The notes under the pieces are model-generated. The model saw only the letters and a list, made by a program, of their open reading frames with translations, was not told the DNA's origin and did not search any database. From NCBI GenBank assembly GCA_018715105.1, contig DVMG01000257.1, positions 1 to 6,272 on the forward strand: 6,272 nt of DNA, given 5' to 3'. Positions 1 to 5,483 of this stretch are shown here, piece by piece (position 1 is the stretch's first letter; every line of letters begins with the position of its first letter). This DNA is from Candidatus Ventricola intestinavium. Its GTDB lineage: Bacteria; Bacillota; Clostridia; Christensenellales; Aristaeellaceae. A program made the position numbers and the translations under genes.

Positions 1-13
1 AATATAACATAAT

Positions 14-48
14 AAGGGGAGGATTCACGCGGAATACTCCCTTTTTTT
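14..48 (+). terminator. Rho-independent terminator of an upstream gene
   Basis: The left arm (14-26) pairs with the right arm (32-43) around the 5-nt loop ACGCG. The stem has about 11 pairs with one bulged G (19) and one G-A mismatch (22/36). It runs straight into seven T residues (42-48). This is the classic intrinsic terminator shape and points rightward, so it probably ends a + strand gene lying left of the window. It also insulates the GntR operon promoter that starts about 40 bp further on. Confidence 0.75.
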
Positions 49-86
49 AATGGAAAGTGGAGAAAAATGTTTTTCAGGAAAAAGGG

Positions 87-115
87 TTGACAAAAGTGTT
101 CATTCTGTATATACT
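87..115 (+). promoter_or_regulatory. Sigma-A-type promoter of the GntR-ABC operon
   Basis: A perfect -35 box TTGACA (87-92) is followed by exactly 17 bp and a near-consensus -10 box TATACT (110-115). The predicted transcription start is near 122, giving a leader of about 25 nt before the ATG at 147. This is a strong housekeeping promoter in an AT-rich patch of an otherwise GC-rich window. A promoter this close to consensus usually needs repression, which fits the overlapping inverted repeat and the repressor-type first gene. Confidence 0.85.
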
Positions 116-126
116 GTATATGAACA
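97..126. promoter_or_regulatory. Candidate operator for the GntR/YtrA-type regulator
   Basis: The perfect 7-bp inverted arms TGTTCAT (97-103) and ATGAACA (120-126) are separated by 16 bp and centred on the -10 box. Inside them is a smaller palindrome, GTATATAC (107-114), and a 9-bp tandem near-duplication, CTGTATATA / CTGTATATG (105-122). Either the outer arms or the inner palindrome could be the dimer site. A protein bound here would cover the -10 box and the transcription start. Assignment to the adjacent regulator is inferred from position; GntR dimers bind short inverted repeats, and small YtrA-type regulators typically control their own operon. Confidence 0.6.
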
Positions 127-146
127 GAGAGAAAGGAAAGCACGGA

Positions 147-524
147 ATGAACCTGATTATCAGCAACGCTTCCGGTCTCCCGATTTATGAACAGATCGTC
201 TCCCAGATCAAGGCCTGTATTCTCAGCGGCGAGCTGACGGAAGGGGAGATGCTTCCCTCCATACGCGGCCTGGCCAAGGATCTGCGCATCAGCGTGATCA
301 CCACCAAGCGGGCGTATGACGAGCTGGAAAGGGAGGGCCTGATCTGCACGGTTGCGGGAAAGGGCTGCTTTGTGGCGGCACGCAATCCGCAATGGGTGCG
401 CGAGGAGATGCTGCGCAGAATTGAGGAGCATCTGCAGCAGATTTCTCAGCTCGCCGCGCAGGCGGGCATCAGCGGGGAGGAACTGTGCGACATGCTGCGC
501 ACATTGAGAATGGAGGAGGAATGA
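147..524 (+). CDS. GntR family transcriptional regulator, YtrA type
   Basis: This is a small DNA-binding repressor of 125 residues, the usual size for the YtrA subfamily, which has a GntR winged helix-turn-helix but no large ligand-binding domain. The winged helix spans roughly residues 11-77: the start PIYEQI, the family-typical GELTEGEMLPSIRGLA stretch (residues 28-43), a recognition-helix region around 48-62 and the wing at G71-K72-G73. Residues 78-125 look helical and probably form the dimer interface. The ATG at 147 is chosen because AAAGGAAAG (132-140) sits just upstream and homologues begin at this point; the in-frame codon at 57 lies upstream of the promoter and would add an unrelated 30-residue leader. 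It is the first gene of an operon with the ABC genes (3-bp gap) and probably represses them until an envelope-acting compound or similar signal appears. The signal cannot be read from the sequence. Confidence 0.92.
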   Translation: MNLIISNASGLPIYEQIVSQIKACILSGELTEGEMLPSIRGLAKDLRISVITTKRAYDELEREGLICTVAGKGCFVAARNPQWVREEMLRRIEEHLQQISQLAAQAGISGEELCDMLRTLRMEEE

Positions 525-527
525 AAA

Positions 528-1382
528 TTGAATGCCATTGAGATGAACGGCATCTGCAAACGCTATGGGGATTTTTCCATGGAAGACGTGTCGCTCACCC
601 TGCCGCAGGGATGCGTGCTGGGCCTTGTGGGGGAAAACGGGGCAGGAAAATCGACGCTGATCCGCATGCTTATGGGCGCATGCCGGCCGGACAGCGGCCA
701 GGTGCATGTGCTGGGGATCCCGGCAGGCAGGAGCCCGGCCTTCACCGCCGTCAAGCAGGAGATCGGCGTGGTGCTCGACGAGGCATGCCTGCCGGATGAG
801 CTGACGGCCAGGCAGACGGGGCGCTTTATGCGCCATCTTTACCGCCAGTGGGATGAAGCGGAATTTGGCCGCTGCCTGAAGCGGTTCGCCCTGCCGGAAG
901 ACAAGGCGATCAAGAGCTTTTCGCGCGGCATGAAGATGAAGCTGGCTCTCGCCGCCGCGATGAGCCATCATGCCAGGCTGCTCGTGCTGGATGAAGCGAC
1001 CAGCGGTCTGGATCCTGTGGTGCGCGATGAGATCCTGGATATGTTCAACGATTTTACGCGGGAGGAAACGCATTCAATCCTCATCAGCTCCCACATCGTG
1101 TCGGATCTTGAAAAGATCTGTGATTATATCGTTTTCCTGCATGCAGGCCGTGTGGTGATGGCGGAGGAAAAGGACGCGCTTGAGGAAAAATACGCGCTTC
1201 TCACGCTGTCGGAAGAGGCGTATTCCCGGCTTGACAGGGCCGCCGTCGTTCGCGTGATGCGGGGGCATGGCGCGGTGCACGTGCTTGCCCGGCGCGCTGA
1301 GGTGGGAAAGGGCTTTGCCGCCCAAACCGCGAATATTGAGGATATCATGCTGCTGCTGACGAAAGGAGAGATGGAGCGGTGA
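528..1382 (+). CDS. ABC transporter ATP-binding protein (YtrB-like, ABC-2 exporter type)
   Basis: This is the nucleotide-binding subunit of an ABC exporter, 284 residues, acting at the cytoplasmic face with the permease encoded next. Visible motifs are Walker A GENGAGKST (35-43), signature region SFSRGMKMK (130-138), Walker B LLVLDEAT (151-158), the D-loop SGLDP (159-163) and the switch histidine H189 in SSHI. The signature is FSRGM instead of LSGGQ, and where the Q-loop glutamine is expected the sequence reads VVLDE (81-85). Both departures are common in ATPases of GntR-linked ABC-2 cassettes, so they do not imply inactivity. The C-terminal 80 residues form the usual accessory region. The start is a TTG at 528, chosen because GGAGGAGG (512-519) lies 8 nt upstream; an ATG at 543 (residue 6) is too far from that site. 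The 3' end overlaps the permease start by 4 bp. The substrate is unknown; relatives handle peptide antibiotics or envelope stress. Confidence 0.92.
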   Translation: MNAIEMNGICKRYGDFSMEDVSLTLPQGCVLGLVGENGAGKSTLIRMLMGACRPDSGQVHVLGIPAGRSPAFTAVKQEIGVVLDEACLPDELTARQTGRFMRHLYRQWDEAEFGRCLKRFALPEDKAIKSFSRGMKMKLALAAAMSHHARLLVLDEATSGLDPVVRDEILDMFNDFTREETHSILISSHIVSDLEKICDYIVFLHAGRVVMAEEKDALEEKYALLTLSEEAYSRLDRAAVVRVMRGHGAVHVLARRAEVGKGFAAQTANIEDIMLLLTKGEMER

Positions 1383-1966
1383 AGGGGCTGCTGATCAAAG
1401 ACATGTGGATGACAAAGCGCACGCTGATGCTCTATGCGCTGCTGATCATCGTGCTTGCCGTTGCAAACGAAAGCGCCGTGATGTTTGCGATGTTTTATTC
1501 GCTGATGCTGCCTGTCAACCTGCTCGCGCTGGATGAGCGCAGCCGGTTTGACCGCCTGGTGCCGATGCTGCCGCTTTCCAACCTGCAATGTGTGCTGGAT
1601 AAATACCTGATTTCCTATGCGAGCATCGCGATTTTGTCCGTGCTGGCGGGGATCATCACCGCCGTTCGGGCCGGCACACCGGCGCTCTCCCCGGTTCTGA
1701 TGCTGGGAGCGGGCATCACGCTGATGGCGCATGCGGTTTCCATTCCGCTGCTGATCCGTTTCGGCGTGGAGCGGGGACGGATGATCTACCTGATCGTGCT
1801 GATCGCGGAGGCCGCGCTGCTCGGCGCGGGAATCGCGTTCCTGGAGGAAAACATGAGGGGGACAATCGTCCTGCTGAGCGGCATGGTGCTTGCCGCCGGC
1901 ATGGTGCTGAGCCTTCTTTCCATTCCTGTGGCGATGAAGATGTTTGAAAAGCAGACGCTGGCATGA
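1379..1966 (+). CDS. ABC-2 type transporter permease
   Basis: This is the membrane subunit partnering the preceding ATPase; 195 residues. It opens with MKGLLIKDMW, the amphipathic entry typical of ABC-2 permeases of the ABC2_membrane_5 kind. About six hydrophobic helices follow, near residues 16-33, 34-50, 79-95, 101-125, 135-152 and 158-184. The short basic/acidic stretch between helices 2 and 3 includes MLPLSNLQCVLDKYL, matching the family's conserved 'LP(V/L)S..EYVLSKYL' segment. The start is a GTG at 1379 inside the GTGA overlap with the ATPase stop codon, with AAAGGAGAG (1362-1370) upstream, so translation is probably coupled. Only one permease gene is visible, so the exporter is probably a homodimeric permease with two copies of the ATPase. 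The substrate cannot be told. Confidence 0.88.
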   Translation: MKGLLIKDMWMTKRTLMLYALLIIVLAVANESAVMFAMFYSLMLPVNLLALDERSRFDRLVPMLPLSNLQCVLDKYLISYASIAILSVLAGIITAVRAGTPALSPVLMLGAGITLMAHAVSIPLLIRFGVERGRMIYLIVLIAEAALLGAGIAFLEENMRGTIVLLSGMVLAAGMVLSLLSIPVAMKMFEKQTLA

Positions 1967-1981
1967 TGCCGGATGCCCTGC

Positions 1982-2008
1982 GCGCCCTTGCTGCTGAAAG
2001 GCGCTTTT
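1982..2008 (+). terminator. Weak terminator-like hairpin after the ABC operon
   Basis: GCGCCCTT (1982-1989) can pair with AAAGGCGC (1997-2004), with one C-A mismatch and a 7-nt loop. Only four T residues (2005-2008) follow. It starts 16 bp after the permease stop. It may terminate part of the transcripts, with readthrough into the MutS-like gene. The T-tract is too short for confidence, and no clear promoter follows. Confidence 0.35.
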
Positions 2009-2075
2009 GATCGGGCCATCGGGGCGTGTTTCCCAGCATTCGCTGCGGGCGGCACGCAGAGGCGCGCAGGGCGCG

Positions 2076-2105
2076 GCGTCATGGAGCGTCATGGAGCGTC
2101 ATGGA
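2076..2105 (+). repeat. Tandem repeat, three perfect copies of GCGTCATGGA
   Basis: Three head-to-tail exact copies of a 10-bp unit end directly at the Shine-Dalgarno sequence of the MutS-like gene (AAAGGAGA, 2105-2112). Each copy holds an ATG (2081, 2091, 2101), and because 10 is not a multiple of three these fall in the three different frames. Only the third is in frame with the gene, 24 nt before its preferred start. The array probably arose by slippage. It lies upstream of the ribosome-binding site, so copy number would not alter the reading frame from the preferred start. Confidence 0.9.
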
Positions 2106-2124
2106 AAGGAGAGAAAAACGAGCG

Positions 2125-3789
2125 ATGGACAGTGGATACGCGGTGCCTCTCCTTGTGGCCGCGATCGTCCTCGCATCCGCGCTGGGAAAGGCGCGCGCAA
2201 GGCGAAAAAGCGCCGTGCGCCGGGCGCGGCAGTGGGGGATGGACGCGCCCGCCCATCGCCTGGATGCGGATGATCTGCGCGACATTGCTTCCTATTGCCG
2301 GGCCAAAGAAGGGGAATCTCCCTGCGCGGTGGATGCCATCACATGGAATGATCTCAACATGGATGCGGTCTTCGCCCGGATGGACACGGCGTGCAGCAAT
2401 GCCGGCGAAGAGGCGCTCTATGACATGCTGCACCGCACGGATGCCGCGGAGGAGACGCTGGATCGCCGCATCCGCATCATGGAAGCAGTCGCCGGGAATG
2501 AGCAGGCCCGCATGCAGATGCGGCTTGTGCTGGGGAAACTGGGCCGCGCCCGGTTTCACGGCGCGCACGGGTATCTTTTTCATTCCTCGGCAAGCCGTGT
2601 GGAGCATGCGGGCGTCTATCTGGCGATGGGGATTTGCCCCTTTGCTGTTCTGCTGCTGGCGCTTTTCACCACACCGGCCTGCCTGCTGGCCCTGATCCCC
2701 GTCTTTGCCGCCAACCTCATCGTCTATTACCGCTCGGGGAGGGTGTTTATGTCGCAGATCGCGGCGGTGCGGCATATCGCATCCGTCCTGGAGACGGCGC
2801 GCAGGCTTTGCGCCTGCCTGCCCCCGGAGCTTGAAGAGATTGCGCAGGAGATGCGTGTGCATATCGAACGGCTGCGCCCGGTGCGGCGGTGGAACGCGCT
2901 TTTTGCCATGCAGCGCGTGAGCGAGTTTGACTTCCTGACCGACTATCTGCGCATCTTTTTCCAGCTGGATATGATCTGCCTGTCCCGGCTGAGCGCATGC
3001 TTTCAGCGGGAGAACGCGGCGCTTCGCAGCCTTTATGCACAGGTGGGCGAGCTGGATGCGTGCATGGCGGTTGCCGGGTTCAAAAAGGCTGCGCAAACGG
3101 CGTGTGTGCCCTCCTTTTTTCCCGATTCTTCCGCCATGCGGGTGGAAGCGCGTGAACTGGTGCATCCTCTGATCGGCCATCCAGTGGGCAACGATCTCTT
3201 CCTCACGGGAGGCGCGCTGATCACGGGATCGAACGCCTCCGGAAAATCCACGTTCATCAAGGCGCTGGCGATCAACGCGATTCTGGCCCAGACGGTTGCG
3301 GTGTGCACGGCGCGTACGTTTTGCCTGTCCCGCGCGCAGGTGATGACCTCCATGGCGCTGCGCGACAACGTGTCCGGAGGAGAGAGCTACTTTGTGGTGG
3401 AGGTGCGCAGCCTTCAGCGGGTGATGGAAGCCGTCCGCAGGGGCAGAAAGGTGATCTGCATGATCGACGAGATCCTGCGCGGCACGAACACCGTCGAGCG
3501 CATCGCCGCCTCCCGCGCGCTGCTGGAGGCGCTTGACCGGGAGAACTGCCTTTGCATGGCCGCCACGCATGATCAGGAGCTGACGCGGCTTTTGCCCGGT
3601 TACCGCCAGATGCATTTCGCAGAGACGTTTGAGAGGGGAGAGATGCGCTTTTCCTATCGCCTTCTTGACGGCCCCAGCAACACGAGGAACGCGCTTTTGC
3701 TCATGCGGCAGATGGGCTTCCCCGACGAGCTGACCGGAAAGGCGGAAGCATGCGCACGGATCTTTGACGAGACGGGAACGTGGAGGTGA
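2125..3789 (+). CDS. MutS-family ATPase with predicted membrane segments
   Basis: This is a 554-residue MutS-type protein whose C-terminal third is a MutS domain V ATPase: Walker A GSNASGKST (368-376), the N-2/signature-like stretch NVSGGES (415-421), Walker B VICMIDEILRGTN (443-455) and T481-H482-D483 near the dimer interface. Upstream lies a helical region resembling MutS core and lever parts, but no N-terminal mismatch-recognition domain is recognisable, and there is no Smr nuclease domain as in MutS2. Instead there is a hydrophobic N-terminus (about 7-20) and a hydrophobic pair near 164-182 and 184-201, suggesting membrane anchorage. Classical MutS exceeds 800 residues, so this is one of the short MutS-like families often labelled 'mismatch repair protein'. 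A mismatch-repair role is doubtful. The ATG at 2125 is preferred because AAAGGAGA (2105-2112) precedes it, although the 12-nt spacing is long; ATG 2101 lacks a good site. It lies between two unrelated operons, and its substrate is unknown. Confidence 0.85.
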   Translation: MDSGYAVPLLVAAIVLASALGKARARRKSAVRRARQWGMDAPAHRLDADDLRDIASYCRAKEGESPCAVDAITWNDLNMDAVFARMDTACSNAGEEALYDMLHRTDAAEETLDRRIRIMEAVAGNEQARMQMRLVLGKLGRARFHGAHGYLFHSSASRVEHAGVYLAMGICPFAVLLLALFTTPACLLALIPVFAANLIVYYRSGRVFMSQIAAVRHIASVLETARRLCACLPPELEEIAQEMRVHIERLRPVRRWNALFAMQRVSEFDFLTDYLRIFFQLDMICLSRLSACFQRENAALRSLYAQVGELDACMAVAGFKKAAQTACVPSFFPDSSAMRVEARELVHPLIGHPVGNDLFLTGGALITGSNASGKSTFIKALAINAILAQTVAVCTARTFCLSRAQVMTSMALRDNVSGGESYFVVEVRSLQRVMEAVRRGRKVICMIDEILRGTNTVERIAASRALLEALDRENCLCMAATHDQELTRLLPGYRQMHFAETFERGEMRFSYRLLDGPSNTRNALLLMRQMGFPDELTGKAEACARIFDETGTWR

Positions 3790-3836
3790 GCCGGTCTTCG
3801 CAGACTTTCATCCCGGCATGCGCCCAGGCCCTTTCG

Positions 3837-3845
3837 CATAAGCTC
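3837..3845 (+). promoter_or_regulatory. Possible sporulation sigma (SigK/SigE-like) -10 box before dpaA
   Basis: CATAAGCTC fits the CATANNNT pattern of mother-cell sigma -10 elements, and dpaAB (spoVF) is SigK-controlled in Bacillus subtilis. The match stops there. The position expected for a -35 element reads CATG (3817-3820), a poor fit, and a start 7 nt downstream would fall inside the dpaA Shine-Dalgarno sequence (3850-3856). No terminator separates dpaA from the MutS-like gene, so readthrough is also possible. Confidence 0.25.
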
Positions 3846-3863
3846 GGCGGGAGGGGATGAACC

Positions 3864-4730
3864 ATGCGCCTGATTGCATTTGGAGGGGATGAACGCATGC
3901 TCGGCGTGCTGCTGGCCGCCCAGCAGGCCGGATGGGAAACGCTGCACATCGCATCGGAAAACGACGTCGTGCCGGATCTGGGCGGCGCGGACGCCGTTGT
4001 GCTGCCATGGCCCAGGAGCTTTCGGGACGGGATTCTCGTGGCCGGGCCGGGAGCCGGGGAGATGAGCCGTGAGCGTGTGCTGGGGCTCATTCCGCCGTGC
4101 CGGGCGGCTCTTGCCGGCGCGGTGGAGGAAGAGGCACTGCCCATGGCGCAGATGCTCGTATTGCCCGAAAAGGACGAGGCTTTTCTGAGAAGGAATGCGC
4201 GTCTGACGGCGGAAGGCGCGCTGCTGGAGATCTTCCGCCGCAGAAAGCGGGCGCTGCTGGCCGAAACGGCGCTGATCACCGGCTTTGGCCGCATCGGCCA
4301 GGAGATGACGGCACGGCTTTGCGCGCTGGGCATGTTCGTGATCGTCTGCGCGCGAAGCGAAGCGCAGATGCGCATGGCGCACGGCATGGGGGCGCATCCC
4401 GTGCCGCTTGCGCAGATCGCCTCCGCATGCGCGCAGGCGGATGTCGTCATCAACACGATCCCTGCGCGCGTGCTGGGCAAGGAGGCCCTTCTGCGCCTTA
4501 AAAAGCATACGCCGATTGTGGAGCTGGCCAGTGCGCCCTATGGGCTCGACCTGGAGCAGGCGGTTCAGATGGGGCTGGAGGTTGCCGTGGAAAGCGGGCT
4601 GCCCGCCCGGTATGCGCCGCTTGACGCGGGCGAAGCGCTCTTTGATGCGCTGATGCGCGCGATGGGGCAGCCCGCTGAGCAGCGGCCCGTGTCCGGGCAG
4701 ACGGAGGAGGGAGGCAGCGTTCATGAGTGA
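3864..4730 (+). CDS. dpaA: Dipicolinate synthase subunit A
   Basis: DpaA (SpoVFA) is the putative NAD(P)-binding dehydrogenase subunit that, with DpaB, oxidises the dihydrodipicolinate-pathway intermediate of lysine synthesis to dipicolinic acid (DPA). It acts in the mother cell; DPA is then moved into the forespore core. The protein has 288 residues, close to the 297 of Bacillus subtilis. It shows the N-terminal GGD motif (7-9), the family-typical TAEG (115-118), the Rossmann dinucleotide loop GFGRIGQ (140-146) followed by 'ALGMFVIVCARS', and NTIP (197-200). The ATG at 3864 has GGAGGGG (3850-3856) 7 nt upstream. The in-frame ATG at 3897 also has a copy of that site but would delete the first strand and the GGD motif. 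It overlaps dpaB by 8 bp. The assignment rests on recalled resemblance to SpoVFA along the length, and I am confident of it. Confidence 0.93.
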   Translation: MRLIAFGGDERMLGVLLAAQQAGWETLHIASENDVVPDLGGADAVVLPWPRSFRDGILVAGPGAGEMSRERVLGLIPPCRAALAGAVEEEALPMAQMLVLPEKDEAFLRRNARLTAEGALLEIFRRRKRALLAETALITGFGRIGQEMTARLCALGMFVIVCARSEAQMRMAHGMGAHPVPLAQIASACAQADVVINTIPARVLGKEALLRLKKHTPIVELASAPYGLDLEQAVQMGLEVAVESGLPARYAPLDAGEALFDALMRAMGQPAEQRPVSGQTEEGGSVHE

Positions 4731-5295
4731 GCTTCACATCGGTTTTGCTATCACCGGCTCGTTTTGCACGTTTAAACCCGTTTTTGCACAGCTGGGCATG
4801 CTGGTCGAGCATGGATATCATGTGATCCCCATTATGTCCGAACATGCATACACAACCGATACGCGGTTTGGACGCGCGGCGGACTGGGTGGCGCAGGCAG
4901 AGGAAATCTGCGGGGAAAAGGTCATCCACACGATTGCTCAGGCGGAACCCATCGGCCCCAAAAAGCTGCTGGATCTGCTGATCATCGCGCCGTGCACAGG
5001 CAACACGCTTGGAAAACTCGCCTGTGGGATCTATGACACGGCGCCGACACTGGCGGTTAAAAGCCATCGCCGCAACGATGGGCCGGTGCTCATCGCCGTT
5101 TCCACCAACGATGCGCTGGCCAGCTCCGCGGCGGGCATCGGCCTGCTGATGAATCGAAAGGGCGTGTATTTTGTGCCCTTTGAGCAGGATGATTTCAGAA
5201 GCAAGCCCACAAGTTGTGTGGCGGATTTTACGCAGATTCTGCCCGCCGCGCAGGCGGCCCTGGAGGGAAGACAGCTTCAGCCGGTGATCTTTTAG
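4723..5295 (+). CDS. dpaB: Dipicolinate synthase subunit B (flavoprotein)
   Basis: DpaB (SpoVFB) is the flavoprotein-fold partner of DpaA in DPA synthesis in the sporulating mother cell; 190 residues against about 200 in Bacillus subtilis. Visible family motifs are the N-terminal GFAITGSFCTF (7-17), NTRFG-like TDTRFG (45-50), AEPIGPKK (74-81), APCTGN (89-94), the VSTNDAL stretch (126-132) and VYFVPFEQD further on. These belong to the phosphopantothenoylcysteine decarboxylase-like flavoprotein superfamily, in which TGS/TGN loops bind FMN; binding here is inferred. The start ATG lies inside the end of dpaA (ATGAGTGA), with GGAGG (4710-4714) 8 nt upstream, so the two are almost certainly co-translated. 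The C-terminus GRQLQPVIF closely resembles the Bacillus end GKQLQPVVV. A strong terminator follows about 95 bp after the stop, closing the unit. Confidence 0.94.
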   Translation: MSELHIGFAITGSFCTFKPVFAQLGMLVEHGYHVIPIMSEHAYTTDTRFGRAADWVAQAEEICGEKVIHTIAQAEPIGPKKLLDLLIIAPCTGNTLGKLACGIYDTAPTLAVKSHRRNDGPVLIAVSTNDALASSAAGIGLLMNRKGVYFVPFEQDDFRSKPTSCVADFTQILPAAQAALEGRQLQPVIF

Positions 5296-5390
5296 AGCCC
5301 CTGCTTTTTCTGCGCAAAGCGCCGGAAAGAATCCGGAAACGGGCCCAAACAGACGAAATTGGAAAAAGTTTCCATGAGCGGGATGAAAAC
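5296..5390 (+). other. 3' untranslated stretch of dpaB with two small hairpins
   Basis: No gene is supported here. Two short perfect inverted repeats are present: CCGGA/TCCGG (5322-5326, 5332-5336) and TGGAAA/TTTCCA (5360-5365, 5369-5374). Neither has a T-tract, so they are not terminators in themselves. They could be RNA-stabilising structures or chance. I see no convincing sigma-A promoter for the following gene in this stretch. Confidence 0.4.
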
Positions 5391-5431
5391 GCGCGTGTAA
5401 TTCGTTTTATAAACGAAACACGCGCCTTTTT
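5391..5431 (+). terminator. Rho-independent terminator after dpaAB
   Basis: GCGCGTGT (5391-5398) pairs perfectly with ACACGCGC (5418-5425), and TTCGTTT (5401-5407) with AAACGAA (5411-5417), giving a 15-bp stem. It has a 2-nt AA bulge and a 3-nt loop, and it is followed by TTTTT (5427-5431). This is the strongest hairpin in the window and marks the end of the dpaAB transcript. On the opposite strand the stem is followed by GTTTTC only, so it is mainly one-directional. Confidence 0.9.
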
Positions 5432-5483
5432 ATGCGGGCGCAGCCATGATTTTGATAACCATACCGGAGAGGTGATTGCAGAA

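Noticed and set aside
57..146. Longer GntR protein starting at 57
   Set aside because: That start is upstream of the promoter boxes (87-115), has no good ribosome site and adds 30 residues not seen in the family. The ATG at 147 is better.
1124..2092. Open frame on the - strand (322 codons) across the ATPase and permease genes
   Set aside because: It spans two convincing + strand genes, and the protein is His/Gln/Arg-rich with no domain. It is a shadow frame.
1973..2695. + strand open frame of 240 codons between the permease and inside the MutS-like gene
   Set aside because: Most of it overlaps the MutS-like gene in another frame. The sequence is Trp/Arg/Pro-rich, the usual look of an out-of-frame GC-rich translation.
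2089..3615. Long open frame on the - strand (508 codons) opposite the MutS-like gene
   Set aside because: Its translation is rich in His, Arg, Gln and Ala with no recognisable motif, and it lies exactly opposite a gene with clear MutS ATPase motifs. This is typical antisense openness in GC-rich DNA.
3790..3817. GCCGG/CCGGC inverted repeat after the MutS-like gene, considered as a terminator
   Set aside because: It has a 5-bp stem with an 18-nt loop and no T-tract, so it cannot be called a terminator.
3654..4724. Long open frame on the - strand (356 codons) opposite dpaA
   Set aside because: It covers the well-supported dpaA frame, has low-complexity basic composition and no family resemblance.
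5374..5400. Tiny 8-codon frame (MSGMKTRV) ending at the base of the post-dpaB terminator, considered as an attenuator leader peptide
   Set aside because: No ribosome site stands in front of it, no run of a regulatory codon is present, and no competing antiterminator hairpin is evident.
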